Source: Burkholderia stabilis (GTDB lineage: Bacteria > Pseudomonadota > Gammaproteobacteria > Burkholderiales > Burkholderiaceae). Taken from it: a stretch of 64,000 nucleotides of DNA. Positions within the stretch are counted from its first letter, which is position 1, and each line of letters starts with the position of its first letter. The notes beneath the pieces were generated by a model. That model did no database searches, had not been told where the DNA came from, and was given only the letters and a program-made list of their open reading frames with translations. Positions 39,501 to 47,735 of this stretch are shown piece by piece. The DNA lies in the NCBI RefSeq assembly GCF_001742165.1, contig NZ_CP016442.1:620001-684000 (forward strand), in the 5' to 3' direction. Made by a program: the position numbers and the translations under genes.

Positions 39501-40549
39501 TCGTCGGCACACGCGACCTGTTCGGTTTCGATCGTCTGCACTACCATCCGCGCAGCGGCGTGTCGGCATCCGGCATCGGCGCGGTGCTGCATGCGGCGGG
39601 GCAGCCGGCCGGTGCGCCGGACGCGACCGCCATCGCGGGCTACCTGAGCGGAGCGCGCCTCGTCGGCCGCACGGTGCTGCGCGACGTGCTGGCCGTGCCA
39701 CCCGGGCATGCGCTGCTCCGTTCGCCGCAAGGGCTCGCGGTTCAACCCGCTCCCGAACGGCCGCAGCATGCCGATCTGGAAACCGTGCTGCGAGCGTCGC
39801 TGCAACGCGCGCTCGACAGCGGCAAGCGCGTCGCGCTGGCGCTGAGCGGCGGGCTCGATTCGGCGCTGCTGCTCGCGTTGCTGCGTGAGCTGGGCGCGCA
39901 GCAGCACGTGACGTCCTACATCCTCGCGACCGACATGCCGGACTACTGCGAACGCGATGCCGCGCTCGAACTGGCCACGCAGATGCAGGCGACGGTGAAG
40001 ATCGTGCGCGTGACCGAGGCCGATTTCGTGGCCGCGCTGCCGCGAACGACCCATGCGGTCGAGGAGCCGATGTTCAACCTGCATCCGGTCGCCAAGCTGC
40101 TGCTGGCCGAGGCGATGGCAGCGGACGGCGTCGAGGTGGCCATCACCGGCGACGGCGCAGATCAGGTGCTGCGCCGCGACCAGTCGGCCAACTATCTGCC
40201 GCTGTGTCATGCGTTGTTCGATGCGGCGTCGGTCGATCTGCATCCGCCGTTTGTCGACGCTGCCGTCGTCGCGCACCTGACGAGCATCGCGCCGGACCCG
40301 AACAAGCAGTGCCTGCGCGATCTCGGTGCGCGCCTGAACCTGCCGGATCGTCTCGTACACGGTCCCAAGCGCGGGCGGCTCGCGCCGGCGATGGACCTTA
40401 CCGCGTTGCTCGATCGCGACCGCGCGCGCGCGCTCGCCGACATGCTCGGTCTTGCCGCGCCCGCGCTGGAAGCGGACACCGAACGCGTGCTGTGGACGAC
40501 GCTGACCCTGATCCTCGATCACTTCGATGCCGCGCATCGCCCAACCTGA
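39497..40549 (+). CDS. Asparagine-synthetase-like ligase lacking the glutaminase nucleophile
   Basis: 350 residues. The C-terminal synthetase domain is intact: PP-loop LALSGGLDSALLL (SGGLDS at 117-122) and ITGDGADQVL (about 217-225). The first 85 residues look like the second half of an AsnB glutaminase domain (RDLFGFDRLHYHP, VPPGHALL), but the N-terminal Cys and its half-domain are absent. ATG 39497 overlaps the radical SAM stop (ATGA), so no longer start is available. It probably activates a carboxylate as acyl-adenylate and uses ammonia or another amine, like beta-lactam synthetases or lasso cyclases. Confidence 0.8.
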   Translation: MIVGTRDLFGFDRLHYHPRSGVSASGIGAVLHAAGQPAGAPDATAIAGYLSGARLVGRTVLRDVLAVPPGHALLRSPQGLAVQPAPERPQHADLETVLRASLQRALDSGKRVALALSGGLDSALLLALLRELGAQQHVTSYILATDMPDYCERDAALELATQMQATVKIVRVTEADFVAALPRTTHAVEEPMFNLHPVAKLLLAEAMAADGVEVAITGDGADQVLRRDQSANYLPLCHALFDAASVDLHPPFVDAAVVAHLTSIAPDPNKQCLRDLGARLNLPDRLVHGPKRGRLAPAMDLTALLDRDRARALADMLGLAAPALEADTERVLWTTLTLILDHFDAAHRPT

Positions 40550-40556
40550 GCCGCTC

Positions 40557-41761
40557 ATGAAACGCATCCTGTTCTGCGTGGTGCCGAGAAGGGCCACGTC
40601 AATCCCTGCATCGGGCCGGCCCAGCATCTGCGCGCCGCCGGCTGCGACGTCGCGTTCTACGCGCCGGCCGACATCAGCGCGCAGCTCGACGGCGCCGGCG
40701 ACTTCGCGTTCGTCGGGCCGCGCGAGACGCCCGAGCGCCACGACCTGTCGCGCGGCGCGAGCTTCGCCGCGAACATTCGCGACGCCGACTGGCTGCGGCA
40801 CTGGATCCGCACGCTGCTGATCGACCTTGCGCCCGCGCAGGTGGACGGCATTCGCGCGGTACTGCGCGAATGGCAGCCGGATGTGGTCGTGATCGACCCG
40901 CTGCTCTATGCGGCGGCGATTGCCGCCGAGCTGGAAGGGTTGCCGTGGGTCGCGATGTCGAATTCGCTGAATCCGGTATTGCCGGACGATCTCGATTCCG
41001 AGCTGCTGCGCACGGTGCGATGGCTCGCGCCGGAACGCACGCGCCTGTTCGCGCGCTACGGTCTCGATGCGCGCTTTCGCGGTTGCGACATCCTGTCGCC
41101 GCACCTGACGCTCGCATTCACGACCGACGCGCTGGTCGGCGCGCCGCCGCCGGGTGTCGAGCTGGTCGGCCCCGCGCTGCCGTCCGGGCCGCGCGGCGAC
41201 GAGGCACCGTTCCCGTGGGAGCGTCTCGACGCCGATCGTCCGCTCGTCTACATGTCGCTCGGCAGCCAGCTTTACTACCACCCGGACGTGTTCGCGAAGG
41301 TCATCGACGCGACGCGCGCGACGCCGGCGCAACTGGTGCTGTCGGTGGGCGAGCTGGTCGATTCGGATCTGCTGCCGGCCGGCGACGAGCGGGTCGTCGC
41401 GGTGCGTTATGCGCCGCAACTGGCGCTGCTGCGGCGCACGCACGCGTTCGTCAGCCATGGCGGCGCGAATTCGGTGATGGAGTCGCTCGCGTGCGGCGTG
41501 CCGATGCTGCTGTCGCCGTTCTGCAACGACCAGTTCCATTCGGCGCATTTCGTCGAACAGGCCGGCGCGGGCTGCCGGCTGGATCTGCAGCAGGCCGGTG
41601 TGGCGGAGATTGCCGATGCGCTCGAACGGCTGCTGCGCCCCGGTTCGTTGCGCGATCATGCGGCGCGGATTCGCGCGAGCTACGCGCGCGACGGCTCGGC
41701 GCAGGCGGCCCGCCTGATCAGCGAACTCGCTTCAGGAAACCGCCTGGCGACAGCGTCATGA
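40557..41761 (+). pseudogene. GT1-family glycosyltransferase, apparent single-base frameshift near the start
   Basis: ATG 40557 starts MKRILFCVVP, then the frame fails. Reading from GAG at 40586 in the next frame gives EKGHVNPCIGPAQHL, the usual GHxNP start of UDP-glycosyltransferases, and runs open to 41761. One base is missing at about 40584-40588 (expected CCGGAG, present CCGAG). The rest is a normal GT1: YMSLGSQLYY, then FVSHGGANSVMESLACGVPM and PFCNDQF in the donor-binding domain. Without the frame fix the first in-frame start is GTG 40841, leaving 306 residues without most of the acceptor domain. Full length would be about 401 residues. Confidence 0.8.
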
Positions 41762-42407
41762 GTACGCGGTCCTCGATGTCCTCGTCGACTTCGAACCGCC
41801 CGTCGCGGGCGAGAAATTCGCGCGCGGCCGTCGCCGGGTTGTTGCCTTTGCCGTAGGGCTTGCCGTCGAACATCGATTCGGGCAGATACTCCATGATGGT
41901 GTCCATCACGATCGCGTAGCTGCCCGGCGTCACGAGCGGCGCATAGCATTCGAGTTCGTGCAGCACGTGTGCATGCGTATGTGTGAGATCGAGGATCGCC
42001 ATCACGCGGGCGCCGTCGGGGATCTGCGCGCGCACCGACGCGAGCGTGTCGGCCGCGCACGATTCGCCTTCGATCAGCACCATGCGATCGGCGAGCCGGT
42101 GCGATTGCAGACGCTGCCTGACGTCGTCGCGCAGGCGCGGTTCGATCGCGACGACGCGGCCGCGATCGCCGTTCAATTCCAGCATCGACGCGGAGAACAC
42201 GACACCGCCGCCTGCCGCGATGCCGGTCTGCACGATGCAGTCGGGGCGCTCGCGCCAGATCAGCTCCTGGAGCGCGAGCATGTCGCCGGGCAGATGGAAG
42301 AAGCGCTCGCCGAGCCAGCGCGTCTGGAACAGGTGGTCGAATTCGGCAGCGCGCGTCAGCCATTCGATATTGATGTCCCGCATGCGGGCCGAAGGACGCT
42401 CTGACAT
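41718..42407 (-). CDS. CmcI-like (cephalosporin hydroxylase family) methyltransferase
   Basis: 229 residues. IVQTGIAAGGGVVFSASML is the SAM-binding region, AILDLTHTHAHVLHEL follows, and the C-terminal YGKGNNPATAAREFL with FLKR matches the CmcI family. Family members are small O-methyltransferases despite the name, found in antibiotic and lipopolysaccharide clusters. Start 42407 (MSERPSARMRD) or 42383 (MRDINIEW). Its 3' end overlaps the convergent glycosyltransferase by 44 bases, and its start lies 25 bases from the divergent kinase gene. Confidence 0.78.
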   Translation of the reverse strand: MSERPSARMRDINIEWLTRAAEFDHLFQTRWLGERFFHLPGDMLALQELIWRERPDCIVQTGIAAGGGVVFSASMLELNGDRGRVVAIEPRLRDDVRQRLQSHRLADRMVLIEGESCAADTLASVRAQIPDGARVMAILDLTHTHAHVLHELECYAPLVTPGSYAIVMDTIMEYLPESMFDGKPYGKGNNPATAAREFLARDGRFEVDEDIEDRVLMTLSPGGFLKRVR

Positions 42408-42432
42408 GGTCGGTGCAACGAGTAGGAGTGAC

Positions 42433-43407
42433 GTGGAAACACTGGAACGCTGGCTTGACCGGCACTGGCATATCCGGCCGGCGCGCCTGCGGGCGCTGTC
42501 GTCGGGCCATACTAACAAAACGTATCTCGTCGAGTGCGAATCGGAGCGTGCGGTGTTGCGCGTGTCGTGGTCCGGCAAGCCGGTCGGGCAGGTGCATCGC
42601 GAGGTGTCGATCCTCGGCCATCTCGTCCATTTCGGCCGTCCGGACACGGCGCCGATGCTGCCGGCGCTGCCGCGGCTGCGGCCGACCGTCGACGCGCAAC
42701 CCGGTGCGCAGGCGCCCGATGGCGGCTGGCTGCACCTGTTCGAGCATATCGACGGCACGCCCGGGCTGCCCGACGATGCGCAGGCCGGCACGATCGACGC
42801 GATGCGCGCACTCGCGCATCTGCATGCGGCGCTGGCGGCGATACCCGCGACCGATTCCGCACCGCTCGCGTGGCTGTCTGCGCGCCATGCGCGCGTGTCG
42901 GCGCGCGCGATGCCGCCGCTGCCGGCCGGCCTGAGCGGCGATTACGACGCGGTGATCCGGCGGATCGGCGCGCATCTCGCTGCCGCGGCACGCTGGCTGA
43001 CGGGGCCGGTGCACTGGCTGCACGGCGACTATCACGCGGGCAACCTGCTGTATGTGGGCCGCACGGTGAACGGTGTGCTCGATTTCGACGATGTCGGGCA
43101 GGGTGCGCAATGGCTCGAGGCGGCCTTTGCGCTGTTCGCGCTGTCGCGCGATGCGGGCAGGGACGATCGCTTCGTCTTCGATGCGCGGCGATGGGAGGCC
43201 GGCCTGCAAGCCTATGCGGCGACGCGGCCCGATGCCGCGCCGGACTGGATGCGCGCGAACCGCGATGCGCTGATGGCGCTGTTCTGCGCGGATCAGACGC
43301 TGATTCATCTGGAAGCCGCCCAGCGCGGCCTGTGGATGCCGGGGCCGGGCATCGGATTTCTCGGCGGCTGGCGACAGTTGCTGGACGGCGCGGCGCCCGG
43401 CGGCTAG
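42433..43407 (+). CDS. Second APH-family phosphotransferase
   Basis: 324 residues from GTG 42433, chosen because AGGAG lies five bases upstream; ATG 42406 is the alternative (333 residues). The fold signature is clear: SSGHTNKTYLVE near the start (nucleotide loop), AVLRVS, HWLHGDYHAGNLLY (Brenner motif His, Asp, Asn) and VLDFDDVGQG (metal Asp). It resembles homoserine kinase type II and aminoglycoside phosphotransferases and is only distantly like the first one in this cluster. Divergent from the CmcI-like gene. Confidence 0.8.
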   Translation: METLERWLDRHWHIRPARLRALSSGHTNKTYLVECESERAVLRVSWSGKPVGQVHREVSILGHLVHFGRPDTAPMLPALPRLRPTVDAQPGAQAPDGGWLHLFEHIDGTPGLPDDAQAGTIDAMRALAHLHAALAAIPATDSAPLAWLSARHARVSARAMPPLPAGLSGDYDAVIRRIGAHLAAAARWLTGPVHWLHGDYHAGNLLYVGRTVNGVLDFDDVGQGAQWLEAAFALFALSRDAGRDDRFVFDARRWEAGLQAYAATRPDAAPDWMRANRDALMALFCADQTLIHLEAAQRGLWMPGPGIGFLGGWRQLLDGAAPGG

Positions 43408-43418
43408 CCGGCGGGGCG

Positions 43419-43994
43419 TCAGTCCTGCCGATTCAGGAACAGGCGCACGGCTGCGACCGTATTGGGGCGCGCTTCGCCATGCCGCGATCCGTCGTGCATG
43501 CAGAACAGCACGTCCTGACGCCGCGCCGCGCTGTCGGCTGCATGCGCGCGCATCGCGTTGCACAGTGCGTCGGGTGAAGGCGCCGGCCGATGCCAATCGT
43601 CGAGGATCGCCGTCCAGCCGGTGTGTTCGCGCTGCAGCCGCGCCAGCACGCCGGTGCGATTGTCCTGCGGCAACAGCCCGTAAGGCAGGCGCAGCGGGAT
43701 CGTGTCCGGCGCGGGAATGCCGGCCAGGCGATAGGCTTCGCGAATCAGCGTGTCGGTTGCGTCGATCTCGTCGATCAGTTCGGCGTCGGTCAGCGCGCCC
43801 GGCCTCGCGTGCGAATGCGTGTGATTGCCGAGCCGATGGCCTTCGCGCGCCATTCTTGCCGCGACGTCGAGCGCGCCCGCGAGGTTCTGGCCGAGCAGGA
43901 AGAAGGTCGCCTCGCATGACGCGGCGCGCAGGACGTCGAGCAAGGCTGGCGTCGACGGGCCCGGGCCGTCGTCGAAACTGAGGTGAATTGACAT
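43419..43994 (-). CDS. Polysaccharide deacetylase (NodB domain)
   Basis: 191 residues covering just the NodB catalytic domain. SFDDGPG near the start provides the catalytic base and metal Asp, HRLGNHTHSH the two metal histidines, LRLPYG motif 3 and the C-terminal LFCMHDG motif 5. No signal peptide is seen, so it is probably cytoplasmic and may act on a sugar or N-acyl intermediate rather than on cell-wall polymer. Convergent with the second phosphotransferase, 11 bases apart. Confidence 0.88.
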   Translation of the reverse strand: MSIHLSFDDGPGPSTPALLDVLRAASCEATFFLLGQNLAGALDVAARMAREGHRLGNHTHSHARPGALTDAELIDEIDATDTLIREAYRLAGIPAPDTIPLRLPYGLLPQDNRTGVLARLQREHTGWTAILDDWHRPAPSPDALCNAMRAHAADSAARRQDVLFCMHDGSRHGEARPNTVAAVRLFLNRQD

Positions 43995-44078
43995 CGCGGA
44001 TGAGCGCGCAGTTGAGGTGTACCGGAGGAACGATAGCGCAAGTCGCGCCGGCGGCGTCCGGCGGATCGGTCGGCGCGG

Positions 44079-44630
44079 TTATCGGGTCGGCTCGATGGCC
44101 AGCGGGCACGAGCCGACCAGGCGCAGCCGCGTGCCGGTCCATTCGTAGAAGAACCGGGCCGCCTTCGCGTTGTTGTCGTCGCAATCGTCGTTGAAGCAGC
44201 CCGCGACGATCAGCAGCGAACTGCCGGCGCGGAAATCGACGCGCTCGTCGTCGTTGCCCATCACGCCGGCGATCGCCTGCACGCCGGGCATCGTGTACGT
44301 CGCGCCCGTGTATTTGTCGACGATCGCGAAATTCCGGCAATCCGTTCCGCAACCCCAGATCGCGACGCGATAGTGGCCGGCAAAATTGGCCGGTTGTGTG
44401 AATTCGTCGCGAATGACGGTGCGATACAGGCGCGCTTCCTTGCCCGTGAGCCGCGGGGACGCGGCCGGTTTGCGCGGCGCGCGTGCCGCGCGTGCCGGAT
44501 AACGGTCGAACGAAGGCGACGGACATGCGGCGGCTGCCGTCGCCGCAGGCGTCGCACGGGCGGGGCTGGAGCCGGCAATCAGCGCGGCCGACAGGGCGGC
44601 AACCGGCAGAAATCGATGGGCGAGCGCCAC
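44079..44630 (-). CDS. Secreted protein of unknown function
   Basis: 183 residues from GTG 44630, chosen because AGGAAGGA lies seven bases upstream and the signal peptide then starts at residue 1 (LPVAALSAALIAGSSPARA). A Pro/Arg/Ala-rich linker precedes a compact domain with RLYRTVIRDEFTQPANFAGHYRVA, WGCGTDC, VDKYTGATYTMPG and AGCFNDDCDD. Four cysteines sit in two pairs. I have no family name for it. The longer reading from 44678 has no ribosome site. Confidence 0.65.
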   Translation of the reverse strand: MALAHRFLPVAALSAALIAGSSPARATPAATAAAACPSPSFDRYPARAARAPRKPAASPRLTGKEARLYRTVIRDEFTQPANFAGHYRVAIWGCGTDCRNFAIVDKYTGATYTMPGVQAIAGVMGNDDERVDFRAGSSLLIVAGCFNDDCDDNNAKAARFFYEWTGTRLRLVGSCPLAIEPTR

Positions 44631-44914
44631 GCGAATGTCCTTCCTGTTCGGGATGAGATCGGGCCGGATGATCCGCACGGTCGACGATGATTCTATGACG
44701 CTTCGCGCGCGCCGGTGGCACGGGACGACGATCGCGCACCGGGGGGCAGTCGGCCCGCGTGTCGAACGGGCTGCCCGTCAAGTATTGTCAAATCGCCGCG
44801 ATATCACGATGCCTGACGTTTCAGGCCGCGCACGGAGGCTGTCATGCGCGGGTTGATTGAGTATCCTTGAATTCGATTCGCGGTACTCATGCAGTCACAA
44901 CCGGGAGGCTTCAC

Positions 44915-45391
44915 ATGAATGCACGTCTATACCGCGCGACCGTTGCCGGCGCGCTGATCGGATTGCTTGCACCGTTTTCGGTGGCCCATGCGCAGCTTGG
45001 CGATGTCCTGAAGCAGGTCGGCGGCGGCGATTCGGGCGGCAGCGCGGGCGGTGCGCTCGGCAACCTGGGCGGCCTCGGCGGCGCGCTGACGGGCGGCGGC
45101 GGTGCGTCGGCGTTGCCGGGCAGCACCGGCAACGTTGCGGGCGTGCTGCAGTTCTGCATCCAGAACAACTATCTCGGCGGTGCGTCCGGCGGCGCGTCGT
45201 CGGTGAAGGACGCGCTGATGGGCAAGCTCGGCGGCAATGCGTCGTCCGACAGCGGCTACACGAGCGGCGCGAGCGGCGTTCTCGACGCCGGCAACGGCAG
45301 CAAGATCGATCTGGGCGGCGGCGGCCTGAAGCAGCAGGTGACCAGGCAGATCTGCGACAAGGTGCTGACGCAGGCGAAGTCACTGCTGTAA
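44915..45391 (+). CDS. DUF2501 (YjjA-like) secreted protein
   Basis: 158 residues, start behind GGGAGG. Signal peptide (AGALIGLLAPFSVAHAQ, cleavage near residue 26), a Gly-rich linker, then the YjjA/DUF2501 domain: NVAGVLQFCIQNNYLGG, SVKDALMGKLGG, GSKIDLGGGGLKQQVTRQICDKVL and a C-terminal QAKSLL. Two conserved cysteines probably form a disulfide. The E. coli relative is an uncharacterised periplasmic protein. Confidence 0.82.
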   Translation: MNARLYRATVAGALIGLLAPFSVAHAQLGDVLKQVGGGDSGGSAGGALGNLGGLGGALTGGGGASALPGSTGNVAGVLQFCIQNNYLGGASGGASSVKDALMGKLGGNASSDSGYTSGASGVLDAGNGSKIDLGGGGLKQQVTRQICDKVLTQAKSLL

Positions 45392-45440
45392 GCGAAGCCA
45401 CCAGCGCCGCGCGCCTGCGCGGCGGGCTTCATGCGTCACG

Positions 45441-45463
45441 CGATGGCCGTCTTGCGGCCATCG
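45441..45463 (+). repeat. Hairpin downstream of the DUF2501 gene
   Basis: CGATGGCCG (45441-45449) and CGGCCATCG (45455-45463) pair perfectly around TCTTG, with flanking GCGGGC/GCCCGC able to extend it. No T-run follows; it may mark the transcript end. Confidence 0.45.
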
Positions 45464-45602
45464 CCCGCCTGCGGGCATACGCAACCGTTGAAGGGGAAAT
45501 GTCAGGTCGGGCGAGGTGCCCGCGACGATGTTCCGCGGCGGCCGGCCCGACGTCGATCGACCGGCCGCCGCCAGCACGACACCGTGCGCCGGCAGGCGTA
45601 CG

Positions 45603-45968
45603 TCAATCCGCCAGCCGCTTGTCGGCCAGCGCCTTGCAGCAGTCTTCGTACACCCATTGCACGAGTTTCGCCCGATAGTCGAGATCGTCGGTATCGACGA
45701 TTTCCTCGACCGCGTCGCGTGCCCATGACGCGTCCACGAACCCCGCATGCCGCTTCGCGATGTCCTGCGCGAGCGCCGCGAGCTTGGCGACGGCGAGCCA
45801 GTCGGCCTGGCGGTGATGGCGGTCGAGCCAGCGGTGGGCGGCCTGGACCTGGAACGACGCGTCCGGCCAGGATTCGTTGAGGTAAAACGCGCCGAGATTG
45901 CCGCAGGTGAGCCAGCAAAGCAGTTCCAGGCGATCCTGGGAGCCGAGGGTGTGGGATGCGTCGGTCAT
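45603..45968 (-). CDS. Small cytoplasmic protein of unknown function
   Basis: 121 residues from ATG 45968 ([10 protein letters not shown]); MPFVSTAMT at 45989 is an alternative. Helical and acidic, with [35 protein letters not shown] and [14 protein letters not shown]. No signal peptide or membrane helix. Not a family I recognise; codon use is typical of real genes here. Divergent from the aldehyde dehydrogenase. Confidence 0.6.
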   Translation of the reverse strand: MTDASHTLGSQDRLELLCWLTCGNLGAFYLNESWPDASFQVQAAHRWLDRHHRQADWLAVAKLAALAQDIAKRHAGFVDASWARDAVEEIVDTDDLDYRAKLVQWVYEDCCKALADKRLAD

Positions 45969-46175
45969 GGCAGTGCTCACGAAAGGCATCGATTCCGGGT
46001 GGCGCGGCCTGCAAAGGCGGGCGCCGATAGTAAAAACATAGCACGATGCGGGCCATGCGGCGCACCGGGACTGATGCGGATGCCGCAGGCGGCAAAGCGG
46101 CCGGTCGGCCCGGGTCATCGCGGTGCTGCACCACAGTCGCTAGAATGGCCGTTTTCCGGGAGACAGGAAGCGACG

Positions 46176-47612
46176 ATGAAAATCTACGACCAGTTCTATA
46201 TCGACGGCGCATGGCGCAAACCGGCCGGAACCGGCACGATCGACGTGATCGACTCGGGCACCGAGGCCGTGATCGGCCGGATTCCGGAAGGCGTCGCGTC
46301 CGATGCGCAGGATGCGATCCGCGCGGCGCGCGCGGCCTTCGACGCATGGGCGGCCACGCCGGCCGCGACGCGCGCCGGCTACCTGCGCAAGATCGTCGAG
46401 CGTCTGCAGGCGCGCAGCGAGGAGCTTGCGCAGTCGATCACCGGTGAAGTCGGGATGCCGATCAAGCTGTCGCGCGCGATCCAGGTCGGCGGCCCGATCT
46501 ACAACTGGAATGCATACGCGAAGCTCGCGGAATCGTTCGAATTCGAGGCGCAGGTCGGCAATTCGCTCGTCGTGCGCGAGCCGGTCGGCGTCGTTGCCGC
46601 GATCACGCCGTGGAACTATCCGCTCAACCAGGTCACGCTGAAGGTTGCGCCGGCGCTTGCGGCCGGCTGCACGGTCGTCCTGAAGCCGTCCGAAGTCGCG
46701 CCGCTGAACGCATTCATGCTCGCCGAAGCGATTCACGAAGCCGGCCTGCCGGCCGGCGTGTTCAACCTCGTGTGCGGCTACGGCCCGGTGGTCGGCGAGG
46801 TGCTCGCCACCGATCCGGACGTCGACATGGTGTCGTTCACGGGCTCGACGCGCGCCGGCAAGCGCGTGGCCGAGCTGGCGGCCGCGGGCGTCAAGCGCGT
46901 CGCGCTCGAGCTGGGCGGCAAGTCGGCGTCGGTGATCCTCGACGACGCCGATTTCGCGGCGGCGGTAAAGGGCACGGTCAACGCGTGCTACCTGAACGCG
47001 GGCCAGACCTGCTCGGCGCACACGCGGATGCTCGTGCCGGAAGCGCGTTACGACGAGGCGCGCGAGATCGCGAAGGCCGCGGCGGAAGCATACGTCGCCG
47101 GCGATCCGCGGCAGGACGCGACGCGCCTGGGCGCGCTCGCGTCGGCCGTGCAGCAGCAGCGCGTGCAGGCGTACATCCAGCGCGGCATCGACGAAGGCGC
47201 GGAACTGGTGACGGGCGGCACGGGCCTGCCGGAAGGGCTCGCCAAGGGCTTCTTCGTGAAGCCGACCGTGTTCGGTCGGGTCGATCCGAAATCGACGATC
47301 GCGCAGGAAGAGATCTTCGGGCCGGTGCTGTCGATCATCACGTACCGCGACGAAGACGAAGCCGTGCGCATCGCGAACGATTCGCCGTACGGGCTCGGCG
47401 GTGCGGTGTGGGCCGGCAGCGACGAGCGTGCAATGGGCGTCGCGCGCCGCATCCGCACCGGGCAGGTCGACATCAACGGCGGCACCTGGAACGGCGCCGC
47501 GCCGTTCGGCGGCTACAAGCAGTCGGGGCACGGCCGCGAGAACGGCGTGTACGGGCTCGAAGAGTATCTCGAGTACAAGTCGATGCAGCTCAAGCCGTCG
47601 AAGCCGGCCTGA
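46176..47612 (+). CDS. NAD(P)-dependent aldehyde dehydrogenase
   Basis: 478-residue ALDH superfamily member. The catalytic Cys is in [11 protein letters not shown], the general base Glu in [14 protein letters not shown], the oxyanion Asn in ITPWNYPL and the coenzyme loop in [12 protein letters not shown]. It ends with [13 protein letters not shown]. It resembles broad-specificity aldehyde dehydrogenases rather than one named enzyme. ATG 46176 follows GACAGGAAG. It is followed by a clear terminator and stands alone. Confidence 0.92.
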   Translation: MKIYDQFYIDGAWRKPAGTGTIDVIDSGTEAVIGRIPEGVASDAQDAIRAARAAFDAWAATPAATRAGYLRKIVERLQARSEELAQSITGEVGMPIKLSRAIQVGGPIYNWNAYAKLAESFEFEAQVGNSLVVREPVGVVAAITPWNYPLNQVTLKVAPALAAGCTVVLKPSEVAPLNAFMLAEAIHEAGLPAGVFNLVCGYGPVVGEVLATDPDVDMVSFTGSTRAGKRVAELAAAGVKRVALELGGKSASVILDDADFAAAVKGTVNACYLNAGQTCSAHTRMLVPEARYDEAREIAKAAAEAYVAGDPRQDATRLGALASAVQQQRVQAYIQRGIDEGAELVTGGTGLPEGLAKGFFVKPTVFGRVDPKSTIAQEEIFGPVLSIITYRDEDEAVRIANDSPYGLGGAVWAGSDERAMGVARRIRTGQVDINGGTWNGAAPFGGYKQSGHGRENGVYGLEEYLEYKSMQLKPSKPA

Positions 47613-47635
47613 GCGCGTCGCGCCGCATGAACCGG

Positions 47636-47664
47636 AAACGGCACGCTCGCGTGCCGTTTTTTTA
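47636..47664 (+). terminator. Terminator of the aldehyde dehydrogenase gene
   Basis: AAACGGCACG (47636-47645), loop CTCG, CGTGCCGTTT (47650-47659), then more Ts to 47663. Confidence 0.92.
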
Positions 47665-47678
47665 TTGACGGCCGTCAA
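47665..47678. promoter_or_regulatory. Candidate FNR/Anr-family box upstream of the flavin oxidoreductase
   Basis: TTGAC-GGCC-GTCAA is a perfect palindrome that matches the FNR/Anr consensus TTGAT-N4-ATCAA at 8 of 10 positions. It ends 57 bases before the start of the gene at 47736, a spacing compatible with activation. The outer TTGA/TCAA contacts are all kept. Confidence 0.5.
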
Positions 47679-47735
47679 GGTGCGCTTCGGTGGATCGTCG
47701 ATCATCGCGTTTCCGATGTTCCGACGAGATATCCG

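Noticed and set aside
40841..41761. Treating the 306-codon frame from GTG 40841 as the complete glycosyltransferase
   Set aside because: The preceding 250 bases encode a clear GT1 N-terminus (EKGHVNP onward) in the same frame, joined to MKRILFCVVP by one missing base, so the short form is an artefact or remnant.
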